Below are positions 36,158 through 44,711 of a DNA stretch of 64,000 nucleotides, piece after piece. The stretch covers positions 3,782,001-3,846,000 of the forward strand of contig NZ_CP009285.1 in the NCBI RefSeq assembly GCF_000758665.1, read 5' to 3'. The notes beneath the pieces are model-generated. The model ran no database searches. It was not told the DNA's origin and saw only the letters and a list, made by a program, of their open reading frames with translations. Both the position numbers and the translations under genes were made by a program. This DNA comes from Paenibacillus borealis (GTDB lineage: Bacteria; Bacillota; Bacilli; Paenibacillales; Paenibacillaceae). Each line of letters opens with the position of its first letter. Positions within the stretch are counted from its first letter, which is position 1.

Positions 36158-36705
36158 AGTTGTATTTCCTCCGATGTAAGTGTCATACGAATCTCTGGTG
36201 CATACAACCTGGTTAATGCCTGCATATGCTGACCGTTCATTGGATCTACTCTGGAGAAATAGGGCAGCTGCCAATTTTGCGCAGCAGAAGCCTGTTTACT
36301 GGTCACTGTATCCCAATCCGGATACACGCGCATTGCCATTTTCCCTGGTGCATCCCCGTATGCCAGCACCCCGTGCATTCTCAGCACGTCTTTCGGAAAC
36401 ACGAACTGTCCAATCTCCCCGCTGACCGGATGGAATGTATTGATTACCAGTAAATCGGGAGCGTCCGTATAGGACAATGCCCGGTTTTTACGCTCAGCAT
36501 CCTTTTCCCAGAAGACGACAAACTGCCCTGTCTTCGTCGGGGTTATTTTCCCAACTCGAAATCGAACCGAAAGGTTATTTAGTTGAAACAAGCCGGCACC
36601 ATATTCGGCATTCTGCGGTTCTTCACGCACTGAAGTAACTGTTAAGCGGGCAGGTGCGTAAAACGTTTCATTTATATAAGCCAGCGTGTTATAAAAGTTA
36701 TTCAT
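36154..36705 (-). CDS. MepB family protein
   Basis: This 183-residue protein matches the MepB family named after the Staphylococcus mepRAB locus: a compact fold with GKITPTKTGQFVVFWEKD, FHPVSGEIGQFVFPKDVLRMHGVLAYGDAPGKMAMRVYPDWD. Its function is unknown. It is not itself a transporter. The start at 36705 has AGAAGG upstream. It overlaps the photolyase start by four bases, a linkage that suggests a DNA-repair or stress role, but this is only context. Confidence 0.85.
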   Translation of the reverse strand: MNNFYNTLAYINETFYAPARLTVTSVREEPQNAEYGAGLFQLNNLSVRFRVGKITPTKTGQFVVFWEKDAERKNRALSYTDAPDLLVINTFHPVSGEIGQFVFPKDVLRMHGVLAYGDAPGKMAMRVYPDWDTVTSKQASAAQNWQLPYFSRVDPMNGQHMQALTRLYAPEIRMTLTSEEIQL

Positions 36706-36861
36706 AAGATGCCTTCTTCCTGAGTGGATATAATGCTGTCTCCAATTAAGATAATACCAGTCCATCCGGCATAAATGTAAGCTGTTTGTAATGTTATGCA
36801 GGATGATTTTTGTTAGAATGGGGGAACTGCAGGAATTTACTAGATTAGAGGAGAGGTCTTA

Positions 36862-38766
36862 TTGTTAAGAAGAGGATTTACAATTGTGTTCCCGATACTA
36901 TTGCTACTTTCCAGTAGTATCACAGCATTTGCAGCAGAGAAAGGTAACGGGGGAGCAACGCCTTCCGGAATTCCGTTGTCCGGCTTGGAAGCTTTTGTCG
37001 ATGATTATGTAAAAGAGTACATAGGTCAACAATCCGTAGGTGCATCAGTTGTTATGGTGAAGGATGGCCAGGTGGTACTGTCCAAGGGTTATGGCTACGC
37101 TGACTTGGAGCAGCAGATCCCTGTTTCGAAGGATACGGTAATGGAATGGGGCTCGATCAGCAAGCTTACCGTATGGACATCCGTAATGCAGCTGGTTGAG
37201 CAAGGGAAGATTGATCTGAATGAAGATATCCGCAAGCTTTTGCCGGACAATTTCCTCACTAAGCTGAAATATGATGATCCCATAACGATGCTTCATCTGA
37301 TGAACCACAATGCCGGATTCGAGGAGTATATGTTCGACATGGCCTATCAGTCCCCCGAGGAAGTACGCTCTTTGGAAGAGGGGCTGCAGCTGGCCCAGCC
37401 GGCACAGATTTATAGACCGGGTGAGGTTGTAGCTTACTCTAACTATGGCAACTCGCTGGCTGCCTTTATTGTAGAGAGAATCAGCGGCCAGCCTTATCAT
37501 GAATACGTTCAGCAGCATATTTTCGATCCCCTCGGGATGAAGGATTCGATTGCCTATTCTGTTGTAGAGGACCGTCCGGAGCTGCTGGAGCATAAAGCTA
37601 AAGGCTATTTCTTCGAAGGAGAAGGGACCTTTAAGCAAGGGTCATGGAATTATATGTCCATGTACCCTAACGGAGGAAATAACGGTACTGCAGAAGATCT
37701 GGCTAAGTTTGCGATGGCATTCATGCCTGCAGCCGGAGAAGGATCCCCTCTGTTCGGGAAGCCGGAGACGCTGGGCACGATGCTGGGTCAGAGTTATGCC
37801 TCAGCTGAAGGAATGCCGGGCATTGCACATGGATTCTGGGAATATCCCGGAGTGCACCGGACGCTTGGCCATGGGGGAAATACGATTGCCTTTGCCACCA
37901 ATCTGCAGATTGTGCCTGAAGACCGGTTCGCGATTATAATTATGACCAATCAGGCCAGCGAATCCAATATTGTACATGGTCTGACCAAAGCAATACTGGG
38001 CACGCGTGAGCAGGCAGATGCTGGTGATCTGCCGGATTCTTCAGAGGTTCAAGGCGAGTTCATGGCTGCGCGGCGTCCCGCACACGGCTTCATGAATCTA
38101 TTCCCCTATCTTACGCTGATGAAGCTTAAGCCGCAGGGAGGGGATCAGCTCCGGGTGTCACTAGCAGGGATGAATGGAAGCTACAAGCAGGTTCAGCCTT
38201 ACATCTATCAGAAAGTGAGCGGAGACTCGGCGCTCGATGCCTGGCCAATGCTTCATGCGACGGTCATTGAGGGTAAGGTGAAGGCGATCTCGGTATATAC
38301 AACGGATTATTTGCCGCTGCCTGCAGGTAAATCAATGCCGGTGCTGCTCTTGAATGCCGTGCTTGCGGCACTGGCCATCCTCTATTTCCTTATCGCCCCG
38401 TTTGTATTGCTGGTACAGGCAATATTGAACAAGCGAAGAGCTGGAACACGCCCTGCCCTTCGTGCCGTCAGCCGCGTGCTGACGGCTGGCCTCACCTTGA
38501 CAGGCACCGGCATTGTGGTGAATATTCTGGTTCTGGCCTTAAGGATGCTCAGCAACAATGAACGTGCCTATACCGAAGTGTATCCGCAAATTTTGGTCAA
38601 CTATGGTCTGACTGGACTGGCGGTGGTGTTCTTAGCCGCGCTGCTGCTATCCTGGAGGAAGAAACGATCCGCTTCAACTGCCGGTGACAAGTGGTCAGCT
38701 ATTCTTCCTATAGTAATGATGGTTGTTCTGGTGGGGCTGCTTGTATTCTGGCAGTTCTACAGTTAA
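36862..38766 (+). CDS. Serine beta-lactamase-like hydrolase with C-terminal membrane segments
   Basis: This 634-residue class-C-beta-lactamase-like (penicillin-binding/esterase) hydrolase has a signal peptide (1-25, cut near AFAA) and the catalytic triad motifs S98-I-S-K101 (SxxK), Y192-S-N194 (YxN) and H337-G-G339 (the KTG-type position). The catalytic domain spans about 40-380 and a beta-rich segment follows. The C-terminus (about 490-634) has four or five hydrophobic helices anchoring the protein in the membrane. Family members act on D-amino-acid peptides or esters, or as beta-lactamase-like resistance proteins. The start is TTG 36862 behind GGAGAGG. A strong terminator follows. Confidence 0.88.
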   Translation: MLRRGFTIVFPILLLLSSSITAFAAEKGNGGATPSGIPLSGLEAFVDDYVKEYIGQQSVGASVVMVKDGQVVLSKGYGYADLEQQIPVSKDTVMEWGSISKLTVWTSVMQLVEQGKIDLNEDIRKLLPDNFLTKLKYDDPITMLHLMNHNAGFEEYMFDMAYQSPEEVRSLEEGLQLAQPAQIYRPGEVVAYSNYGNSLAAFIVERISGQPYHEYVQQHIFDPLGMKDSIAYSVVEDRPELLEHKAKGYFFEGEGTFKQGSWNYMSMYPNGGNNGTAEDLAKFAMAFMPAAGEGSPLFGKPETLGTMLGQSYASAEGMPGIAHGFWEYPGVHRTLGHGGNTIAFATNLQIVPEDRFAIIIMTNQASESNIVHGLTKAILGTREQADAGDLPDSSEVQGEFMAARRPAHGFMNLFPYLTLMKLKPQGGDQLRVSLAGMNGSYKQVQPYIYQKVSGDSALDAWPMLHATVIEGKVKAISVYTTDYLPLPAGKSMPVLLLNAVLAALAILYFLIAPFVLLVQAILNKRRAGTRPALRAVSRVLTAGLTLTGTGIVVNILVLALRMLSNNERAYTEVYPQILVNYGLTGLAVVFLAALLLSWRKKRSASTAGDKWSAILPIVMMVVLVGLLVFWQFYS

Positions 38767-38842
38767 GCAGGGGATTACACCGCAAATAACGCCTGACAAA
38801 CTGAATTTTCCTAGCTGATTTCCGAGTATCTGTAAATACTGA

Positions 38843-38885
38843 ATACATCGCCAAGTGCCTTATACGCACTGGCGATGTATTTTTG
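38843..38885 (+). terminator. Terminator after the serine hydrolase gene
   Basis: ATACATCGCCAAGTGC (38843-38858) pairs with GCACTGGCGATGTAT (38866-38880) with one bulge, followed by TTTTT. It also separates the gene from convergent secA2. Confidence 0.9.
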
Positions 38886-38908
38886 TGTTCCGAAGTAAGC
38901 GCGGTGCA

Positions 38909-41197
38909 TCAGTATTTTGACATCTTGAATACAGGCCATAATGCCCTCTTTAGAAACGGGCGGAGCCAATAAGCCAGAACGGTCGTTCCGGTCCATGAGC
39001 TGCGCTTATTCTGGATGTATTGATCATTGATAATATAAGTCCGGGTGGAAGGAGGGCTCTTCAGACCGAATTCATCCCATTTCGCCGGATCATTCGAACC
39101 ATCGAGCCTTTTAAGCATATTTGCCGTTTCACGGTTTATTCTAGCGGGAATCAGCTCGTAGGCTTGAGTAATTTGCGCATGAAATTCGTCGATCGGATTG
39201 CGGCTGGCCAGGCTCTCTAAGTGGATGCTTTCGCGAAGATAAGACACGAATGCCAGATGGTCAGCCCAGAACTCGTCGATATAAAAAAGCCGTACCCGCT
39301 GCTCCGACGGGCTCATCAGCTTCGTACCTCTCAAAATTCCGAGCCGCTCCGCGTATAGAATCCGCCTCTGATCCTCCACCATATCCGAATAACCGTTCAG
39401 TTCCTGGTGGATATCGAAGTTCTGGCCCATAACTATACGCTGAATACTTGATATCTTGCTGCTGAGCGCCGGCTCTTCAAGAGCCTCATCCTGCCTGGGA
39501 ACACGAACCGCTGTATCGAATCCGAACCGCAGCATCAGCTCGTCCTCCAAGCTTACATAGAATACAGAGGCTCCCGGGTCGCCTTGGCGGCCGGCACGCC
39601 CCCGCAGCTGGTCGTCGATCCGTACGCTTTCGTTCACATGGGTGCCAATTACGTACAAACCGCCCAGCTTAGTCACTATTCCTGCCTGCGCGGGATTGCC
39701 GCCGCCGAGCCGGATGTCGACACCGCGTCCCGCCATATTCGTAGACACCGTCACGGCGCCGATTTCTCCGGCTTTGGCAATGATATCGGCTTCCTCTGCG
39801 TCATTCTTTGCATTCAGAACCTGACAAGGTACACCGGAAGCAGCTAGTGCCTCCGCCAGCATGTCAGACTCTTCGACGCTGGACGTACCAATGAGAATAG
39901 GCCGTCCTGTCCTATTGACGGATGAGATTTCTTGTACGAGTGCCTTAAGCTTGGCTTCTTTATGGGTATAAATCCGGTGCAGATGATCGAGCCGGATGTT
40001 TGGCCGGTTCGGCGGGATTTGCACAACCTGCAGCGCGTAAAGTTCTTTGAAGTCCATTGCGGAAGCATGCGCGGTAGCCGTCATTCCGCAAATCTGCGGA
40101 TACAGGCTGATGAAATGCTGAATGGTGATCGTCCCGAGGATTTTTCCCCCGGCGATGGAGTCCAGTCCTTCTTTGGCTGTAAGTGCGGCTTGCAGTCCGT
40201 CCGGCAAATACCTGTTCTCGGCCACGCGGCCGGTATATTCTTCGATCAGCTCGATTTCACCGTCCCGGACGATGTAATCAACGTCTTTTTTCAATAACGT
40301 TTCCACATGCAGTGCGCAGTTTAAGGATGTGAGCAGATGGCTGTTATGGCTATCATACAAATTGCCGCAACCCAGCAGCACCTCTGCTTCTGCAGCGCCT
40401 GCTTCGTTTAAGTAAACATTCCGCTGGAACTCGTCGAATTCGTAATGCTCTGCCTGCTTGAGCTGCCGGGTCACTTCTGCGAAACGAAAGCCGTCTCTTC
40501 CTGATGTGGCCGAATCTCCGCTGATGACCAGCGGCACCCGCGCTTCGTCAAGCAGCAGCGAATCCGCTTCGTCAACGATGACGTAGTGGAAGGGACGATG
40601 CACGGTATCGGCTTCGCTTAGTGCGATGGTGTCGCGCAAATAATCGAAGCCGGCTTCTTTAGCTGTAACGTAGGTTATATCGGCGGCGTATGCTTCCCGT
40701 TTCTCGGACAGGCTCATTCCCGCTTGAACCGGGCTTACCGTCAATCCGAGGAAACGATAGACCGGTCCCATCCACTCCGCATCCCGCTTGGCCAGATAAT
40801 CATTAAAAGTCAGCACATGAACACCTTTGCCGGTCAGTGCATTCAGATATGCAGGCATAACCGCAGAGAGTGTTTTTCCTTCACCGGTATGCTGCTCGAT
40901 CAGAAATCTTTCATGTAGAGCGATGGCAGCCATAATCTGGACATCATACGGCTGTAATCCGAGCGTTCGCTTCGCTGCCTCGCAGACTAACACATAGGCA
41001 TCTACAAGCAACTCGTCCAAACTTGTGCCCGACCGCGCTTCTTTTTGCAGCCGGAGGGATTCCGCTAGAAGCTGCCCGTCGTTCCATGCTTGCACATTCC
41101 GTTTCCTGATGAGCTCCGTTTTATCCTGGTAGGCCTTCAGCGTATTCCGGTTATCGTAGTCTTTGAATTTTTGCATCAGCTTGACGGCTATATTCAT
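38909..41197 (-). CDS. secA2: Accessory Sec translocase ATPase SecA2
   Basis: This 762-residue SecA-type motor drives preproteins across the membrane. It has Walker A HTGEGKT (103-109), IVDEADSLL (Walker B/DEAD), a helicase-like region GTSSVEESDMLAEAL and SGxxTVSTNMAGRGVDIRLGGGNPAQAG, then RIDDQLRGRAGRQGDPG. It lacks the C-terminal cysteine-rich SecB/lipid-binding tail of housekeeping SecA1, and is shorter. In Gram-positives SecA2 exports a few special proteins. No accessory secY2, asp genes or glycosylated serine-rich adhesin lies nearby, so it may work with the main SecYEG. The start at 41197 is the first ATG after GGGGAG; a TTG start at 41245 is possible. Confidence 0.88.
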   Translation of the reverse strand: MNIAVKLMQKFKDYDNRNTLKAYQDKTELIRKRNVQAWNDGQLLAESLRLQKEARSGTSLDELLVDAYVLVCEAAKRTLGLQPYDVQIMAAIALHERFLIEQHTGEGKTLSAVMPAYLNALTGKGVHVLTFNDYLAKRDAEWMGPVYRFLGLTVSPVQAGMSLSEKREAYAADITYVTAKEAGFDYLRDTIALSEADTVHRPFHYVIVDEADSLLLDEARVPLVISGDSATSGRDGFRFAEVTRQLKQAEHYEFDEFQRNVYLNEAGAAEAEVLLGCGNLYDSHNSHLLTSLNCALHVETLLKKDVDYIVRDGEIELIEEYTGRVAENRYLPDGLQAALTAKEGLDSIAGGKILGTITIQHFISLYPQICGMTATAHASAMDFKELYALQVVQIPPNRPNIRLDHLHRIYTHKEAKLKALVQEISSVNRTGRPILIGTSSVEESDMLAEALAASGVPCQVLNAKNDAEEADIIAKAGEIGAVTVSTNMAGRGVDIRLGGGNPAQAGIVTKLGGLYVIGTHVNESVRIDDQLRGRAGRQGDPGASVFYVSLEDELMLRFGFDTAVRVPRQDEALEEPALSSKISSIQRIVMGQNFDIHQELNGYSDMVEDQRRILYAERLGILRGTKLMSPSEQRVRLFYIDEFWADHLAFVSYLRESIHLESLASRNPIDEFHAQITQAYELIPARINRETANMLKRLDGSNDPAKWDEFGLKSPPSTRTYIINDQYIQNKRSSWTGTTVLAYWLRPFLKRALWPVFKMSKY

Positions 41198-41366
41198 AGG
41201 AATGTGATCTCCCCTCGGTAGAAGAATGAAGTCCAGCCGCTCCAAACATAGAATGTTTCGCCTGGCTTCAAGCTCATAAACTTTGTAGTACTACGTAAAA
41301 ACAAACTCAAAGTTTCTATTTATTTCCTCCTGGACAAAATTGCACGAAAGACAAGGTCTTACATGC

Positions 41367-41410
41367 AAAAGCAGCAGTAACCTCCGGTCTACGGGGCTGC
41401 TGCTGCTTTT
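41367..41410 (-). terminator. Terminator of the DUF975 gene
   Basis: AAAAGCAGCAG (41367-41377) pairs with CTGCTGCTTTT (41400-41410). On the minus strand the stem ends in TTTTGCATGT. It lies just beyond the end of the DUF975 gene and before secA2. Confidence 0.75.
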
Positions 41411-41463
41411 ACAAAGAATGCAATCTGTCCTAAATAGTGGTATGCAGATAACAGATACGTTTT

Positions 41464-42222
41464 CTAGATAAAGGGTGTCTGTGCTAGCCGGAGTTCATGT
41501 GCTGTTGTCAAATTATACGATAGCGCATGATGCCGTAATTCCAGGTAAAGCTCGGCTTTCGTGGCGTTGATATAGGGCTGAACAAATAAAACCCCGATGC
41601 CAAGTGCCAGCAGGCCAAGCAGAATCCAGCCTATAAAACTCAAATCAAGCACAAACATGCTGAACTTATGTCCATGTGTCATTTGCTTGCTTAATTCTAC
41701 TGCGCGGTTATACCCGATGTGCGGATTATCCGCAAGAATGTAAGGTACCTGACTGTACGCATAGGATTTTACAATGCCAGGAATGATCAGCAGCAGGAAC
41801 CATAAGAAATTCAAAAAACCTCTCCAGAGCATGGTTACAACAATAGCCCAGTACCGCTCCTTGTTAAAGGCATAGCCGACATTGCCCATACGGACTTCAC
41901 CCTCGGCAGATTGCTTGAAGTAACAGAATGAACCCACTTTAAGCGGAGATCCGATCAGGATATAAAATGCAATTCCAATTACTGCAATAATGCCGACTAC
42001 TAATAGTGCGATTAAAAGAAAAGGTCCTAACACGTTCCAATCGAAATCCAGACCTGAGCTGGAAATTTCTGAACGGGCCGATGATCCCATGTTACGATTA
42101 AATCCTGGGAGACCTGAGCCTTCCCCTAGAAAGACCAGCAGTAAACTCACCACAAACGCCTTCCAATAGGAGGAGCGGAGTACATTCTTGGCCCTTCGCT
42201 TTAGTTCTTTACGATCCCACAT
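41464..42222 (-). CDS. DUF975 family membrane protein
   Basis: This 252-residue membrane protein starts MWDRKELKRRAKNVLRSSYWKAF, the family's typical amphipathic start, followed by four to six hydrophobic helices (FLLIALLVVGIIAVIGIAFYILIG, GFLNFLWFLLLIIPGIVKSYAYSQVPYILADNP, LGLLALGIGVLFVQPY). Its function is unknown; relatives are common in Firmicutes. The ATG at 42222 has GAGAGG upstream; longer in-frame starts run through AT-rich leader sequence and are rejected. A terminator is found after it. Confidence 0.85.
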   Translation of the reverse strand: MWDRKELKRRAKNVLRSSYWKAFVVSLLLVFLGEGSGLPGFNRNMGSSARSEISSSGLDFDWNVLGPFLLIALLVVGIIAVIGIAFYILIGSPLKVGSFCYFKQSAEGEVRMGNVGYAFNKERYWAIVVTMLWRGFLNFLWFLLLIIPGIVKSYAYSQVPYILADNPHIGYNRAVELSKQMTHGHKFSMFVLDLSFIGWILLGLLALGIGVLFVQPYINATKAELYLELRHHALSYNLTTAHELRLAQTPFI

Positions 42223-42634
42223 CAAATAACCTCTCTTCTTGTTTGCATTTTTATTCTTTGTCTTACAATTGATACCATAGATTATGTCATTAGACAAACA
42301 ATTAATTACTATGACTTTTGGCTGAATGCTGACGATTGCGGAGCGGATGCTGGAAACTGTTTTTATATTTCTAAGTTTGTTTCGGATGAATGAATAAAAG
42401 GAAGAATAGTTAGTATTGAAGTGCTGAGTCAGTGTTACCGGGTATATACAATAGATTTTCCGTGACACATCAACAAGGGCAGTCCGGTATAACACAATCT
42501 GTCTCTATATTGATATTTTTGTATTGTTTTAGCCAGCCAAAAGTGGCACACTAAGTATAGATTCAAGCAAACGTGGCAAAGAATGCCCCGTCTCCTAACC
42601 CATTCGGAAGGAGGCGGGGTTTTGTGCGTTTTAG
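42223..42634. other. AT-rich region between DUF975 and a decayed nuclease gene
   Basis: Nothing coding is supported from 42223 to about 42600. The part next to the DUF975 gene is AT-rich and should contain its promoter. From about 42600 the sequence reads as part of a decayed nuclease gene (see next entry). Confidence 0.5.
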
Positions 42635-43171
42635 AAGGGACTACACCCGGAATATGAAGTTAAGGACTGGCGTGGCAGATCCTATTTTGTCGATATACTA
42701 TGGCAGGTCGGAACCTCACGTATTGCATTTGAAATTATGGACTTTGGCTCGCATGGCACGGACCGGAGCAAATACCGGATGGACCTGAACCGCGGGCTTT
42801 TTCTGCAGTCACAGGACTGCATGGTGCTCTATATTTCGCTGGATGAACTGAAGGACAACCCGTCTTTCATCCTCTCCGCACTGCGTAACATTCTGTTTCC
42901 TTATTTGTCGGCAGGAAAATCTGCGAATAGAAGCGCTGAGAGTTCCTATTCTAAACTTGAACGTGATTTGATGCGGTCAGCCATCCGTCACCATCGTGTT
43001 CTTCGCCCGGCTGAAGCCGCGAGAGAATTGGAGTTGCACACAACGACGGTCATAAAATACTGCCGCATGCTGGTGGATAAGGGGAAATTCCGCCCAGTGG
43101 CAAGAGGAGAATCGCAGCGAATTATTTATTATGAGTATATAGGTACGCTCCAAAGTCCAGATCTAGTCTGA
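42605..43171 (+). pseudogene. 5'-truncated DUF559-like nuclease gene with internal stop
   Basis: The frame ending at 43171 reads, from 42635, KGLHPEYEVKDWRGRSYFVD and then ILWQVGTSRIAFEIMDFGSH, resembling DUF559-type (very-short-patch-like) nucleases that I recall from Paenibacillus, with the EVKDWRGRSYFVD acidic core. There is no ATG, GTG or TTG in frame before 42737, and a TAG at 42632-42634 stands where a coding residue is expected (just upstream AGFCAF is in frame), with a further TAA 30 bases earlier. The only usable start, ATG 42737, begins after the catalytic core. The 3' part, with LRPAEAARELELHTTTVIKYCRMLVDKG (a winged-helix-like tail), is intact. I read it as a decayed gene, though a sequencing error is possible. 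Confidence 0.6.
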
Positions 43172-43242
43172 TAAATAATGTGGCCCGCGAATGCTTATGG
43201 AAAACCAGCCATTTAGAGAGGAACGAGGGGGAGAGGGCAAAT

Positions 43243-43606
43243 GTATGCGAAAAACCGAATACGATGTGCGGTAGCGAGGGTAAACGGGCTAAATGTATGC
43301 GAAAAACCGAACACAATGTGCGACAGCGAGGGGTAACGGGGCAATTGTATGCGAAAAACCGAATACAATGTGCGGCAACGAGGGTAAACGGGCTAAATGT
43401 ATGCGAAAAACCGAACACAATGTGCGGCAGCGAGGGGTAACGGGGCAAATGTATGCGAAAAACCGAATACAATGTGCGGCAACGAGGGTGAACGGGGCAA
43501 TTGTATGCGAAAAACCCAACACAATGTGCGACAGCGAGGGGTAACGGGGCAATTGTATGCGAAAAACCGAATACATTGTGGGACGTAAAGGTAAACCGCT
43601 CCACTA
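43243..43606. repeat. Seven-copy, 52-bp tandem repeat array with alternating unit types
   Basis: GTATGCGAAAAACC recurs at 43243, 43295, 43347, 43399, 43451, 43503 and 43555, exactly 52 bases apart. Units alternate between type A (GAATACAATGTGCGGCAACG then AGGGTAAACGG) and type B (GAACACAATGTGCGACAGCG then AGGGGTAACGG), so a 104-bp higher-order period is visible. The last unit is diverged. Type A units carry TTGTAT/ATACAA inverted arms around GCGAAAAACCGA. As 52 is not a multiple of three and all frames stay open, the many open frames here are artefacts. It is not CRISPR: there are no unique spacers. Confidence 0.9.
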
Positions 43607-43623
43607 ATTGGCTAGAAAATAAC

Positions 43624-43650
43624 AATAGCCCGCGCTGAACGCGGGCTATT
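43624..43650 (-). terminator. Terminator of the sulfurtransferase gene
   Basis: AATAGCCCGCG (43624-43634) pairs perfectly with CGCGGGCTATT (43640-43650). On the minus strand it is followed by GTTATTTTC. It lies just beyond the stop of the sulfurtransferase gene. Confidence 0.85.
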
Positions 43651-43655
43651 CGCAT

Positions 43656-44519
43656 TTACTCTTCTCCGGTAGCCACCGGATTCTCCTCATAGCTAATCCA
43701 GTCACTCCAGCTACCTGCATACAGCCGCACATTCTTGAACCCAGCCTTCTCCAGCGCCAGCACATTCGGGCAGGCGGTTACGCCGGAGCCGCAGTAGACG
43801 ATGATCTCAGCGTCTTGGTCCAGCTCGGAGAAATGCTCCTGCAATTCCTCAGCGTTCTTAAAGCTGCCGTCGGCATTCTGCGTTTCTTTCCAGAAGAAGT
43901 TGAACGCACCGGGAATATGTCCGGCTCGCTTGTCCAAGGTCTCTTCCTGCCCCAGGAAGCGTTCACGGGCGCGGGAATCGATGAGGACTGAAGATAGGCC
44001 GGTTGGAGAAGCCGAAGGCTCCATATTAGCAGATATCTGTTGTACCTTGTGGACGTCAACGAGCATCTGCGGCTGAACATTGGCCTCAAATGTACTAGGT
44101 ACCCGGACCGGCTGATGATTCGTCACCGGATATTTCTCGGCTTTCCACTGGCTGAAGCCGCCTTCCAATATGAATACCTGTTCATGCCCGAGGTAACGCA
44201 GCAGCCACCACAAGCGTGCAGCGTTCATGCCGCTCTCATCGTCGTAGGCGACAATACGTGAATCGTTGCCGATTCCAAGCTTGCTGAGCCGCGCCGCCAG
44301 CACCTCAGGATCAGGCAGGGGATGACGGCCTCCGTGTCCGCCAACCGGAGATGACAGATCCAGCTCCAGGTCCAGATAGACTGCTCCCGGAATATGCTCC
44401 TCTTCATAACTATCTCTGCCGGCCTGAGGTTTGCCCAGTGTGAAGCGGCAGTCTACGATGATCTGCTCCGGCTCGTAGAGTCTGGCGAGCAGCCAGCGTT
44501 TGGTTACGGTAGCGTCCAT
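43656..44519 (-). CDS. Two-domain sulfurtransferase (rhodanese/3-mercaptopyruvate type)
   Basis: This 287-residue protein has two rhodanese domains: an N-terminal inactive one (about 10-140, with IPGAVYLDLELDLSS) and a C-terminal active one (about 160-285). The active-site cysteine lies in YCGSGVTACPNV. The CGSGVT loop fits mercaptopyruvate sulfurtransferases, although a thiosulfate enzyme cannot be excluded. It transfers sulphur from thiosulfate or 3-mercaptopyruvate to acceptors such as cyanide or thiols, in the cytoplasm. The start is ATG 44519 behind AAAGGATGGG. It is monocistronic. Confidence 0.9.
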   Translation of the reverse strand: MDATVTKRWLLARLYEPEQIIVDCRFTLGKPQAGRDSYEEEHIPGAVYLDLELDLSSPVGGHGGRHPLPDPEVLAARLSKLGIGNDSRIVAYDDESGMNAARLWWLLRYLGHEQVFILEGGFSQWKAEKYPVTNHQPVRVPSTFEANVQPQMLVDVHKVQQISANMEPSASPTGLSSVLIDSRARERFLGQEETLDKRAGHIPGAFNFFWKETQNADGSFKNAEELQEHFSELDQDAEIIVYCGSGVTACPNVLALEKAGFKNVRLYAGSWSDWISYEENPVATGEE

Positions 44520-44711
44520 ATGTATCCCATCCTTTACTTATATTCTATGAAGTTTATTATAACGGAAAAACAGATTTCCGCATAACCGCTGAACCTGAAT
44601 CATGGCGATTTGACATCGTCCCAATCCTGATTCTACAATGACTTGAGAACCGGAGGAGAGAACTGAAGATAATTACTGTGCATATAGTTACTTGGAAAGG
44701 AGCAAAAGCCT

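Noticed and set aside
43180..43588. Three overlapping plus-strand frames of 63-86 residues in the same array
   Set aside because: Same reason; the repeated peptides simply reflect the DNA repeat.
43243..43606. CRISPR array
   Set aside because: Whole 52-bp units repeat without unique spacers, and no cas genes are present.
43122..43655. A 177-residue minus-strand open frame with repeated peptides across the 52-bp array
   Set aside because: The repeat has no stop codons in several frames on both strands and its period is not a multiple of three, so the open frame is an artefact; no ribosome binding site is seen.
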